Shown: piece by piece, positions 24,832-32,428 of the stretch
How positions within the stretch are numbered: the first letter of the stretch is position 1
How the letters are laid out: the number at the start of each line of letters is the position of its first letter
Translations under genes and position numbers: made by a program
Origin: DATKKK01 sp964354625
Lineage (GTDB): Archaea; Thermoproteota; Bathyarchaeia; Bathyarchaeales; Bathycorpusculaceae
Reading direction: 5' to 3'
Length of the DNA: 64,000 nt
Assembly: GCA_964354625.1 (NCBI GenBank)
Contig: CAYHAK010000003.1
Span: 1 to 64,000 of the forward strand
The notes under the pieces: model-generated
The model's database searches: none
What the model saw: the letters and a program-made list of their open reading frames with translations, nothing else
What the model was told of the DNA's origin: nothing

Positions 24832-25797
24832 TCACTCGAGGACGTCTATGGAGTCGACTTTGCCGTCTCCGTCCAAGTCGAAGCCCTGTATGACCGTGGC
24901 AAATACGTCTTGGCCATTGTAGTTTCTGAGTGTTTTCTTCCAGAAGTTTGTCAATGCCAGCACGCACGCCTTCGTGCCTACGGCCTTGTTTCCAGCCAAT
25001 ATGATGACCCGCTTCGACTCGTCCCACGGATTCGCGATCTTCGCCACAAGCCCTGCGACATCAGCCGTGTATGCGTGGCCAGTCTTCTTGGAGAACATTC
25101 CTCCGAAAAGGAAGCCCTGCTCCGAAGGCTGCATGTTGAACCGTATCGGCAGATGCTCGTTTACATCTTGTGTGAGCAGGTTTGTGCCTGGGCCTCCCAC
25201 AAGGACTAGATTGCTCTTCTCTTCTTTCTCGGCCTTCACGTCAACATCAAGCTTGATCACAAACTCCTCAGGCGCCTTCATGAACTGACCTAGATAGAAC
25301 GTCAGATAAGAGGCGTAGTGACCGTCTCTGGCGCTTGTCTTAAACGGACCGTGAGGTGTCGGGCTGCCGACCACGATTTTCCCGTCAAAAACGCCATCTT
25401 TAGCGAATTCCTTGAAGAACCCTTGGATTTGCGCGTCCATGTGCAGCACCGAGAGCCTCTGCGTTTGCCTGTATTCTTGAGAGAGCTCCACGCCGAAGGC
25501 GGGCGAGAAGACCCGGTAGTATTTCGCTATGGCGCCCTTCTTTTCCTCTTCTTTGGCCACTGTTATGGCTCCGGCCTTAACCAGTTTCCTGATGTGATAG
25601 TAGACCTTCTGTTCGTGAATGCCCATCTTTTTGGCTATTTCAAGTGGGTACATTTCTGTCTCAGAAAGCATAACCAGAATCCTCCAGCTCAGCTTGTTAA
25701 GAATCATTTTCAGCCTTTCTGGGTCTTTTACTATGGCGATTTCCTTAACCATCTGAGTATTGCCTTGTTCTTGAAGCAGCAGTTTCTTTTCCATCAC
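24832..25797 (-). CDS. winged-helix protein fused to S-layer C-terminal-like domain
   Basis: 321 residues with an unusual pairing. Residues about 25-100 are an ArsR-type winged helix (LSWRILVMLSETEMYPLEIA, KMGIHEQKVYYHIRKLVKAG). The remainder resembles the domain found at the C-terminus of methanogen-type S-layer proteins: YLTFYLGQFMKAPEEFVIKL, LVLVGGPGTNLLTQDVNEHL, NPWDESKRVIILAGNKAVGT. It ends FDLDGDGKVDSIDVLE, an EF-hand/dockerin-like calcium loop. No signal peptide or membrane segment is visible, so it is a cytoplasmic regulator that has borrowed a surface-protein fold. The target is unknown. Confidence 0.8.
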   Translation of the reverse strand: MMEKKLLLQEQGNTQMVKEIAIVKDPERLKMILNKLSWRILVMLSETEMYPLEIAKKMGIHEQKVYYHIRKLVKAGAITVAKEEEKKGAIAKYYRVFSPAFGVELSQEYRQTQRLSVLHMDAQIQGFFKEFAKDGVFDGKIVVGSPTPHGPFKTSARDGHYASYLTFYLGQFMKAPEEFVIKLDVDVKAEKEEKSNLVLVGGPGTNLLTQDVNEHLPIRFNMQPSEQGFLFGGMFSKKTGHAYTADVAGLVAKIANPWDESKRVIILAGNKAVGTKACVLALTNFWKKTLRNYNGQDVFATVIQGFDLDGDGKVDSIDVLE

Positions 25798-25898
25798 GGA
25801 TCACATGTTGTAAGCACCTATCCATTATAAAAATTTTTATTATGGTAAACCACCAAACTTGTTAAAGGCAACACAGAAGCCAGAACAGCAGGGTCAGA

Positions 25899-26509
25899 AT
25901 GATAGGCTACTACGCCACAGGCATATTCCCACGTCCGGAGAGGTTGATTGCAGTCACTCGGGCCTATGACAGAAAAGCTACAACTGAAAAGCGGCTTGAA
26001 GAAGCCTTCGGAATTGCCGCAAAGGAGGCCTTGGCTGCTCAGTCATCTGCGGGCTTCAGCTACGTTACCGATGGAGTGTTGAAGTGGCAAGACCTTCTGA
26101 GGCCTTTCGCAGAACACTTGGGCGGCGTGAGGCCAGGCAGCCTCGCCAGATGGTTCAACAACAACACCTTCTACCGAAAACCATTCGTAACATGCAACCT
26201 CAAGCGAGACAAGCCAGTAGTTGAAGTCAACTCGCGCGTTATGCCCTTAGCGCGCGCGAACTGGCTCTGTTCGAAGACCACGGTTACCGCGGCAACTACG
26301 GCATAGGCGTGATCGACGTGCATACGGACTTTGTCGAACCACCGGAACTTGTTAGAGATAGGATATTGCACGCCGTCAGCGTTGTTGGTGATCCAGGCAG
26401 GATTCGGGCGAGCACGGATTGTGGCCTTCGAACGAGAAGCTGGGAAACAAGCTTTCAGAAGATAAGAAACGTGGTCTTAGGCGCTGAGCTGGCCAGAAGA
26501 GCCCTGTAG
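25899..26509 (+). pseudogene. methionine synthase (MetE/cobalamin-independent type), internal deletion
   Basis: The first part is a MetE-like barrel N-terminus: ATGIFPRPERLIAVTRAYD, then AAQSSAGFSYVTDGVLKWQD and LLRPFAEHLGGVRPG. It reaches VEVNSRVMPL and then runs into AGCGCGCGCG; the frame is lost after that. Directly behind the motif a different frame gives ELALFEDHGYRGNYGIGVID, then VHTDFVEPPELVRDRI and STDCGLRTRSW, the normal C-terminal end with the zinc-ligand Cys region (DCGL). More than 100 residues of the core are missing, with other zinc ligands. The product cannot be an active homocysteine methyltransferase. Confidence 0.8.
26249..26259. repeat. dispersed motif AGCGCGCGCGA, copy 10, at a deletion junction
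   Basis: Joins the N-terminal and C-terminal remnants of the metE-like gene, within CCTTAGCGCGCGCGAACTG. The sequence on both sides reads as native protein up to the motif, as in the UDG locus. Confidence 0.7.
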
Positions 26510-26705
26510 AAGAACGACCATTATAAGGATTCTTTTACGATTCGTCACGAGAAAGGAAGGCCGACGGCCAAAGCACCGTCATTTTGCGACGAAAGCTTTC
26601 AAAAATCTTTCAGAACTAAAACATTTCTCCTAAAAATCCTTATTAGCGCCACAGCTGCTTGTGTAGGGCTTGCAGTACTAAACGCCAGAGGATGATGCTT
26701 GAAGC

Positions 26706-28535
26706 ATGTGCGGCATATTCGGCTGTATTATGAAAGACGGCAATGTTGCACCAGTGATTCATGCTGGTTTGAAAAGGCTTGAATACCGAGGCTACGACTC
26801 GGTGGGTGAAGCCACACTCTTTAACGGTGCGCTGTATCTGAAGAAGGATCAAGGCAAGATCGACGAAGTTCACGCCACACGCAATTTGGACGACCTGCCC
26901 GGCAGCATAGGCATAGGCCACACAAGATGGGCAACACACGGAGCACCACTGCAAGTAAACGCCCACCCGCACACCGACTGCACAGGACAGCTTGCCGTTG
27001 CGCACAACGGGATCATTGAGAACTTCTCTGAACTCAGACAGGAGCTTGAGGCGAAAGGCCACGTTCTCAAGTCCAGAACCGACACCGAAGTCATCCCTCA
27101 CCTGATTGAAGAAGCGCTGAAAAACAACCCTTCCCTAGGCCTTACGGATGCGGTTCTTGAGGCCATGAAGAGGCTCGAAGGTTCATACGCGATCGCCGTC
27201 ATTGCCACGAAGGAACCAGACAAAATAGTGTGCGCAAGACACGAAAGCCCGCTCGTCGTAGGCATCAACGACAGCGCAATCTACTGCGCATCAGACATCC
27301 CTGCATTTCTGCCTATAACCAACAAGGCAGTCATGATAGAGGATGGCGAGCTTGTCACGCTTTCGTTGCAGGGCTACGAGATTAGGAATATTGCAGATTC
27401 GAAGGTCGTTCCCCGCGAGCCGAAGGTCATTGATTGGACGCCTGAGATGGCTGGGAAGCAGGGTTATCCTCATTACATGATCAAGGAGATTCATGAGCAG
27501 CCGGCTACGTTGCGGAACACGCTGAGGCTGCAGGAACACTATTTGGATTTGATGTCCACTTTTCTGGATCGCGCCCGAGAGGTCTTCCTCGTAGCCTGTG
27601 GGACATCCTACCACGCCTGTCTAGCCTCATCATACATGTTCTCCAAACTTGCCTTCCTCCCCACGTACCCAGTAATAGCCTCAGAATTCGTCGAACAACA
27701 CGGCAAATCAGTCAACATCGAAAGCACAATACTAACCGTAAGCCAATCAGGCGAAACCGCCGACATCTTGACCGCTGTAAACGCTGCGCGCCAGAGGGCT
27801 GCAACGGTTCTCGGGCTGACCAACGCTATCGGTTCGACTTTGACTAGGGTCTCGCGAGTATACGTCGGCCAGCAGTCTGGACCTGAGATCGGCGTGGCGG
27901 CCACCAAGACGTTCACGTCTCAGCTTTCCGTCTTGGCTGGTTTGGCTTTGAGGCTTGCGAAGCAAAGAGGCAAGGTTTCGCAAGACGAGATGGACTACTT
28001 GGCCGACAGGCTGAAGAAGCTTCCAGACACTGTTGACATTATTATCAGGACTCAGGAGGAGAAGATGAAGCAGATTGCCCGCAAGTACAAGGATGCGAAG
28101 GCATTCTTCTTTTTGGGTCGTGGAATAAGCACGGCCACGGCTTACGAGGGACGACTCAAACTCATGGAAATCGCCTACGTGCCTGCCATGGCTTTTCCTG
28201 CAGGCGAAAGCAAACACGGCCCAATAAGCCTTGTGGAACCCGGCTTCCCAGTAGTCTTCATATGCCCCAAAGATGACACACATAAAACGTTGGTCGGCAA
28301 CGTCATGGAAATGAAGGCGCGAGGCGCATCGATAATCGCCATCGTCGAAGAAGGCGACGAAGAAATCAAACGACTGGCAGACGACTACGTTGAGCTTCCG
28401 AAAGAAATCCCCGAAGTGCTTTCGCCCATACCCTACGTTGTGCCACTGCAGCTGTTGGCCTACTACATGGCAGTGGAAAAAGGCTACAACCCAGACACCC
28501 CCAGAAACCTAGCCAAATCGGTCACAGTGAAGTAG
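26706..28535 (+). CDS. glmS: glutamine--fructose-6-phosphate aminotransferase
   Basis: 609 residues, full length. It makes glucosamine 6-phosphate, the first step to UDP-GlcNAc and glycans. The glutaminase nucleophile is Cys2 (MCGIFGC), and GHTRWATHGAP and AHNGIIENF follow. Two SIS sugar-isomerase domains come next, with FLVACGTSYHACLASSYMF and VSQSGETADILTAV in the first and FLGRGISTATAYEGRLKLME in the second. The terminal NLAKSVTVK loop carries the catalytic lysine. It stands as a single gene with its promoter in the 196 bases upstream. Confidence 0.96.
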   Translation: MCGIFGCIMKDGNVAPVIHAGLKRLEYRGYDSVGEATLFNGALYLKKDQGKIDEVHATRNLDDLPGSIGIGHTRWATHGAPLQVNAHPHTDCTGQLAVAHNGIIENFSELRQELEAKGHVLKSRTDTEVIPHLIEEALKNNPSLGLTDAVLEAMKRLEGSYAIAVIATKEPDKIVCARHESPLVVGINDSAIYCASDIPAFLPITNKAVMIEDGELVTLSLQGYEIRNIADSKVVPREPKVIDWTPEMAGKQGYPHYMIKEIHEQPATLRNTLRLQEHYLDLMSTFLDRAREVFLVACGTSYHACLASSYMFSKLAFLPTYPVIASEFVEQHGKSVNIESTILTVSQSGETADILTAVNAARQRAATVLGLTNAIGSTLTRVSRVYVGQQSGPEIGVAATKTFTSQLSVLAGLALRLAKQRGKVSQDEMDYLADRLKKLPDTVDIIIRTQEEKMKQIARKYKDAKAFFFLGRGISTATAYEGRLKLMEIAYVPAMAFPAGESKHGPISLVEPGFPVVFICPKDDTHKTLVGNVMEMKARGASIIAIVEEGDEEIKRLADDYVELPKEIPEVLSPIPYVVPLQLLAYYMAVEKGYNPDTPRNLAKSVTVK

Positions 28536-28620
28536 CTATGTTTCTTTCCCTGAATCTTTAAGCTGGATGCAGATACATTAAAAGTCAGCTTCTCCTCACT
28601 GTTATGTTGGTGCCCTTAGT

Positions 28621-29298
28621 TTGGATAATAGCGATTGGGGAAAACTGGTTGACAAGCTGACGAAAGAAAGCATTCTTCGTTCACCCCAAGTAGTCAACGC
28701 CATGCTTGCTCTGCCGCGCGCGAAGTTTCTCCCAGAGAACATGCAGGCCTACAGCGCCGTGGACACGCCGCTTCCAATTGGGTTCGGGCAGACGGCCTCC
28801 GCCCCGCATATGGTGTCAATAATGAATGAGGCACTTCAGCTGGAGGTTGGGCACAAGGTGCTGGAAGTCGGCGCAGGATGCGGATGGCATGCCGCCACCA
28901 TAGCGGAGATAGTAGCGCCTAGCGGAGCACCCAGCAGCGAACGCGGCCACGTGTACACCGTAGAAATAGTACAGGAACTGGCAGACTTCGCACGCAAGAA
29001 CGCATTGAAAGCAGGATACGGCGACCGCGTAACCATAACCTGCGGCGACGGCTCGCTTGGCCTACCGGAAAAGGCTCCCTACGACAGAATCCTAGTCACA
29101 GCCGCCGCACCGGACATACCCAGACCACTACTCGAACAGCTGAAGCCTAATGGAATCATGCTTATCCCTGTCGGAAACGCCTCCCTGTTTCAGAACCTTG
29201 TGAGGATCACGAAAATGGATGGGGACAATATCAAACAGGAAAACCTGGGTGGTGTGGCCTTTGTGCCTTTGACAGGGCGCTACGGCCATGTGCTCTGA
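28621..29298 (+). CDS. pcm: protein-L-isoaspartate O-methyltransferase
   Basis: 225 residues. Repairs isoaspartyl residues in aged proteins by methylation with SAM. The family pattern is clear: VNAMLALPRAKFLPENMQAY, then IGFGQTASAPHMVSIMNEAL and VLEVGAGCGWHAATIAEIV (SAM site). The C-terminal LLEQLKPNGIMLIPVGNASL is also typical. The start is TTG 28621. It lies 13 bases from the convergent trpB2 gene. Confidence 0.94.
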   Translation: MDNSDWGKLVDKLTKESILRSPQVVNAMLALPRAKFLPENMQAYSAVDTPLPIGFGQTASAPHMVSIMNEALQLEVGHKVLEVGAGCGWHAATIAEIVAPSGAPSSERGHVYTVEIVQELADFARKNALKAGYGDRVTITCGDGSLGLPEKAPYDRILVTAAAPDIPRPLLEQLKPNGIMLIPVGNASLFQNLVRITKMDGDNIKQENLGGVAFVPLTGRYGHVL

Positions 29299-29311
29299 GC
29301 TCGATGGTTTG

Positions 29312-30613
29312 TTAGGGGATTTGAAGCTTGTCTTTGTATGCCTCGAGATCCAGCCAGCCGTGCCCGCTGATGTTCATGCATATCGCTCTTTCGTTGCCGG
29401 CCTTCTCGGCCTTGAGGGCTTCGTCGATTCCTGCACGGAGAGCGTAGCTGGATTCCGGTGCTGGAAGCCATCCTTCGGTTTGTACGAAGGTTCTTGCGGC
29501 CTCGAAGATTGCTTTCTCGTCTGCAGGGTAGGCTATGGCCTTTATCAGATCATGCTTCCTAAGCAAGCTTATGATCGGACCCGCTGCGTGATAACGCAGA
29601 CCATCTGCTCTGATCGGAGTCATTTCGGTCTTGTGGCCTAGAGTATACATTTTCAGCAAAGGTGTGTGCTCAGCCACATCGCCGAAGTCATACCTATACT
29701 CTCCTTTCGTGAGGTTGGGTGCAGCGGCCGATTGTGCTGCGAGGAACTCGCATTTCCGTTTGCCTTTCAGAACCTCGCCTATGAAGGGAAGCGCGATTCC
29801 GCCGAAATTCGAGCCACCTCCTAGGCAGCCTACGATCAGGTCAGGCTTCTCGTCAATCGATTCAAACTGCTTGATGGTCTCCAGTCCTATGACTGATTGC
29901 TGTGTCATGACGTGGTTCAAGACTGAGCCGAGGCAGTACACGCTGTCCTCGTGCGTTTCCGCGTATTCCAGCCCTTCTGAGATTGCTATGCCTAGTGATC
30001 CGGGGCTTTTCGGATTCTTGGACTGGATCTCCCTGCCCGTTTTTGTCTCCTTGCTGGGTGAGGAGTGGACTTTGGCTCCAAAGAGCTTCATGAGGGTTCG
30101 TCTGTCTGTTTTCCAGTCGTAAACGGATTTGACCCAGAAGACTACGCAGTTAAGGCCGAGTAGGCTTGCGGTGTACGAGAGGGCTGTTCCCCACTGGCCC
30201 GCGCCGGTTTCCGTGCTCAGAGTCGTTTTTCCTTCTTTCATGGCATAGTAGGCCTGTGCGATTGCTGTGTTGGTCTTGTGGGAACCGGTTGGCGACAGGT
30301 CTTCTCGCTTGTAGTAGAGTCTAACCTTCTTGAGGCCCAGCTTCTTTTCGAGACGCTTTGCCCTGTAGAGCGGCCTCGGCCTGCCCATGTGAATATAGAG
30401 CTCGCGTATTTCTTCGGGGATTGTGATCCAGCTTTGGGTGGACATTTCTTGACCTAGGCACTCTTTGATCATTGTTTTGGCCAGGTATTCCATTCGTGAC
30501 GGGCCTGTTTCGGGTTGCTTTGGTGGGGGAAGTGGTTCAGGCAGGTCAGGCATGATGTTGTACCATTTTGTCGGGAATTCGTCTATTGGCAGGGCAATCT
30601 GATCCTTATCCAT
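29312..30613 (-). CDS. trpB: tryptophan synthase beta chain, TrpB2 type
   Basis: About 433 residues. PLP-binding lysine in GSHKTNTA and the phosphate-binding GGGSNFGG are both present. The opening DEFPTKWYNIMPDLPEPLPP and the long insert with VKSVYDWKTDRRTLMKLFGA mark the TrpB2 subgroup, which lacks a tight TrpA partner and may condense serine with free indole. No trpA is nearby. The start ATG 30613 is chosen because a TATA-like GTATAGT is centred 25 bases upstream, suggesting a leaderless mRNA; ATG 30625 is an alternative. Confidence 0.92.
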   Translation of the reverse strand: MDKDQIALPIDEFPTKWYNIMPDLPEPLPPPKQPETGPSRMEYLAKTMIKECLGQEMSTQSWITIPEEIRELYIHMGRPRPLYRAKRLEKKLGLKKVRLYYKREDLSPTGSHKTNTAIAQAYYAMKEGKTTLSTETGAGQWGTALSYTASLLGLNCVVFWVKSVYDWKTDRRTLMKLFGAKVHSSPSKETKTGREIQSKNPKSPGSLGIAISEGLEYAETHEDSVYCLGSVLNHVMTQQSVIGLETIKQFESIDEKPDLIVGCLGGGSNFGGIALPFIGEVLKGKRKCEFLAAQSAAAPNLTKGEYRYDFGDVAEHTPLLKMYTLGHKTEMTPIRADGLRYHAAGPIISLLRKHDLIKAIAYPADEKAIFEAARTFVQTEGWLPAPESSYALRAGIDEALKAEKAGNERAICMNISGHGWLDLEAYKDKLQIP

Positions 30614-30631
30614 AATCGTCACCATTTTGAA

Positions 30632-30645
30632 GAGCGTATAGTATG
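30632..30645 (-). promoter_or_regulatory. TATA-like box of trpB2
   Basis: Minus strand CCATACTATACGCT, centred about 25 bases before the ATG at 30613. It fits the usual archaeal distance, so translation would begin at the first base of the RNA. Confidence 0.45.
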
Positions 30646-30698
30646 GCGGGTTCCCAATTAAAGACTTCCGTTTCTGATCGGCCACAGTGCTTCTTGGG

Positions 30699-31733
30699 CT
30701 ATCCGAACCATTTTTCCAGCGTAGTTTTTCCGCGGGATTTCGTTATGCCTTTCTGCATGCGTTCGAGTGTGTTGCGAACGCGTTCCTCGGAGAAGTCTCG
30801 GCCTCGGCAGATGAAGTTGACGACGCCCTCGGTGTCGGGCTCCAGCCATTCGAGTCTGTAGTTGTTGGAAACAACCGGTTTCAGGAAAATCTCCCTGATT
30901 CGACCTGGTTCAGTCGGGAATTCGGCGTTTTGGATGTGTGGCAGCGCGTTTTCCAGTGTTCCGTGTTCCTTGACCAGTTTTAAGGCATTTTTTGGTCCTA
31001 ATCCTTTGATACCGTCTGGATTGAAGTCTGTTCCGATGAGTATGCCTACGTCTACCAGTTGTTCGTGTGTTATCCCGCATTTAATGAGCGTCTGCTGGAG
31101 GTCCACGACTTCCGGGATGACTTCGACGTAGATGTTTTTGCTGGGCAGCTTTCGGTGGCCTGATATGTTTACGTTTCTTATGAGTTTGGGTGCTCCGAAT
31201 AGGAGGCTGTCGTAGTCTTGGCTTGCACAGTAATCGGCATCGCCTCGCCTTGTGATGTGGGCGGCTTGGGCTTCGCCCTCGCTGGGCGCCTGCACCCACG
31301 GGATGCCCATGAGCTTGAGGAGTGTTTTGCTGTCGTCGGCCATGTAGTCTTTCAGGCGCGAGGTCGCCTGCGCGTACACGCGTGCCTCTTGGATCTTACC
31401 CTCGCTAATCGCCAGTTCGTAGCGTACCTGCGCCTCCTGCTTTACGGCAACGCGCCTCTGAATCTCGACCTCCTTCAGTGCTGGTGGCGTTCCGTCGAAG
31501 ACGTAGATTGGTTTGATTCCCATTTCGACGAGGTTGCTTGTTCTGTAAAGTAGTCCGCTGAGGTGGCTTGTGACTCTGCCGCTGCTGTCTTTGAGCGGCG
31601 TGCCGTCTGGTTGTCGGATTATGGCCAGAAACTGGTAGAGTGCGTTGTAGGCGTCTATGGCGACTATCTTCCCACCCAAGTCCTTGAGTTTCACGACGGC
31701 TTTAGGCACGAGGTCGCGGAGGTTGACGCCCAA
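30699..31733 (-). CDS. fen1: flap endonuclease 1
   Basis: 344 residues. Removes 5' flaps of Okazaki fragments together with PCNA. N-terminal MGVNLRDLVPKAVVKLKDLG is the family start, here from TTG 31733. The XPG-N region is followed by the I region (WVQAPSEGEAQAAHITRRGD, CASQDYDSLLFG), whose acidic residues bind two metal ions, and a helix-hairpin-helix. The C-terminus TTLEKWFG is a PCNA-binding PIP box. The frame is open to ATG 31793, but TATA-like sequence overlaps that codon, which argues for the internal start. Confidence 0.95.
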   Translation of the reverse strand: MGVNLRDLVPKAVVKLKDLGGKIVAIDAYNALYQFLAIIRQPDGTPLKDSSGRVTSHLSGLLYRTSNLVEMGIKPIYVFDGTPPALKEVEIQRRVAVKQEAQVRYELAISEGKIQEARVYAQATSRLKDYMADDSKTLLKLMGIPWVQAPSEGEAQAAHITRRGDADYCASQDYDSLLFGAPKLIRNVNISGHRKLPSKNIYVEVIPEVVDLQQTLIKCGITHEQLVDVGILIGTDFNPDGIKGLGPKNALKLVKEHGTLENALPHIQNAEFPTEPGRIREIFLKPVVSNNYRLEWLEPDTEGVVNFICRGRDFSEERVRNTLERMQKGITKSRGKTTLEKWFG

Positions 31734-31846
31734 AAAGGACACCGGAAAGTAATGGCTTGGAGGTTCGATAATAAACTTACGAGGCGCAAACATATAAGAT
31801 ATAAGGAGGTCTTACAATTACAGAACCGACGCTAGGGATGGTCTTT

Positions 31847-32044
31847 ATGACTGAAAAAGCATCATTGTCATCGACAATCACGTTGGCTACGTGCACGAGC
31901 TGTGGCAAGCCTATCCCGCCGGGTGTGGCGGCCACGAAGTTCATGTGCCCCAAGTGCGGAGAAATCCTGATAAGACGCTGCAACAAGTGTCGAAAGTTCG
32001 GCCGTCCTTACAAGTGTCCGAAATGCGGCTTCACCGGGCCATAG
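31847..32044 (+). CDS. zinc-ribbon RNA-binding protein (HVO_2753-like)
   Basis: 65 residues from ATG 31847, or 68 from ATG 31838. Four CxxC pairs make two zinc ribbons: CTSCGKPIPPG, FMCPKCGE, RRCNKCRKFG and YKCPKCGFTGP. This pattern is that of the small archaeal DUF1610 zinc-finger family usually encoded beside aEF-1B, as it is here, 17 bases upstream. It is thought to bind RNA. Location and function beyond that are not established. Confidence 0.85.
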   Translation: MTEKASLSSTITLATCTSCGKPIPPGVAATKFMCPKCGEILIRRCNKCRKFGRPYKCPKCGFTGP

Positions 32045-32061
32045 AAGCAGAGGACTGGAAA

Positions 32062-32337
32062 ATGGGTAGCGTGGTCGTAACTTACAAGATATTTCCGTCT
32101 GACATCACGACCAGTTTTGATGATTTGAAGAAGAGGATCGAGGCTAGTTTGCCCAAGTTCGCGGAGGTCTACGGTTACGGCGAGGAGCCCGTCGCCTTCG
32201 GCCTCAAAGTCCTACTGGCGCAATTCAAGTTTCCCGAAGACCAAACAGGCGTGCTTGAGGAATTCGAGAAACGTGTGGAAACGCTTGAGGGCGTGAGTCA
32301 GCTGCAGACGATCAATGTCCGCAGGACGAGCAGATAG
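32062..32337 (+). CDS. ef1b: translation elongation factor aEF-1B (EF-1 beta)
   Basis: 91 residues from ATG 32062, behind GAGG at 8 bases. It is the nucleotide exchange factor for aEF-1A. The opening GSVVVTYKIFPSDITTSFDD and the central YGYGEEPVAFGLKVLLAQFK match the archaeal family (usually V-x-x-x-P-x-FGL-x-x-L). A C-terminal beta strand (VSQLQTINVRR) closes the fold. The frame is open further upstream in the zinc-ribbon gene, but only out of phase. Confidence 0.95.
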   Translation: MGSVVVTYKIFPSDITTSFDDLKKRIEASLPKFAEVYGYGEEPVAFGLKVLLAQFKFPEDQTGVLEEFEKRVETLEGVSQLQTINVRRTSR

Positions 32338-32361
32338 CCTTCAAGGTGGTTGGTTTAAACG

Positions 32362-32370
32362 TTTATATAT
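32362..32370 (+). promoter_or_regulatory. TATA box of cdc48
   Basis: TTTATATAT, the clearest TATA box of the window, preceded by purine-rich GGTTTAAACG. Transcription would start near 32392, giving a leader of about 37 bases with GGGGAG 8 bases before the ATG. Confidence 0.65.
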
Positions 32371-32428
32371 GAATCTTGGATTGAACGTTATTTCGAACGT
32401 GCTTCAATGGTAGTTGGGGAGTGTTTTG

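Noticed and set aside
24823..25830. Open frames opposite the winged-helix/S-layer-like gene
   Set aside because: Two plus-strand frames overlap the real minus-strand gene over its whole length and look like shadows.
28714..28722. GC-alternating tract in pcm
   Set aside because: It codes for Pro-Arg-Ala in a conserved part of the enzyme, has no exact GCGCGCGC, and does not break the gene. Similar short GCGCGC tracts in aspS, truD, acyP, acd and hdrB are also ordinary Ala/Arg codons.
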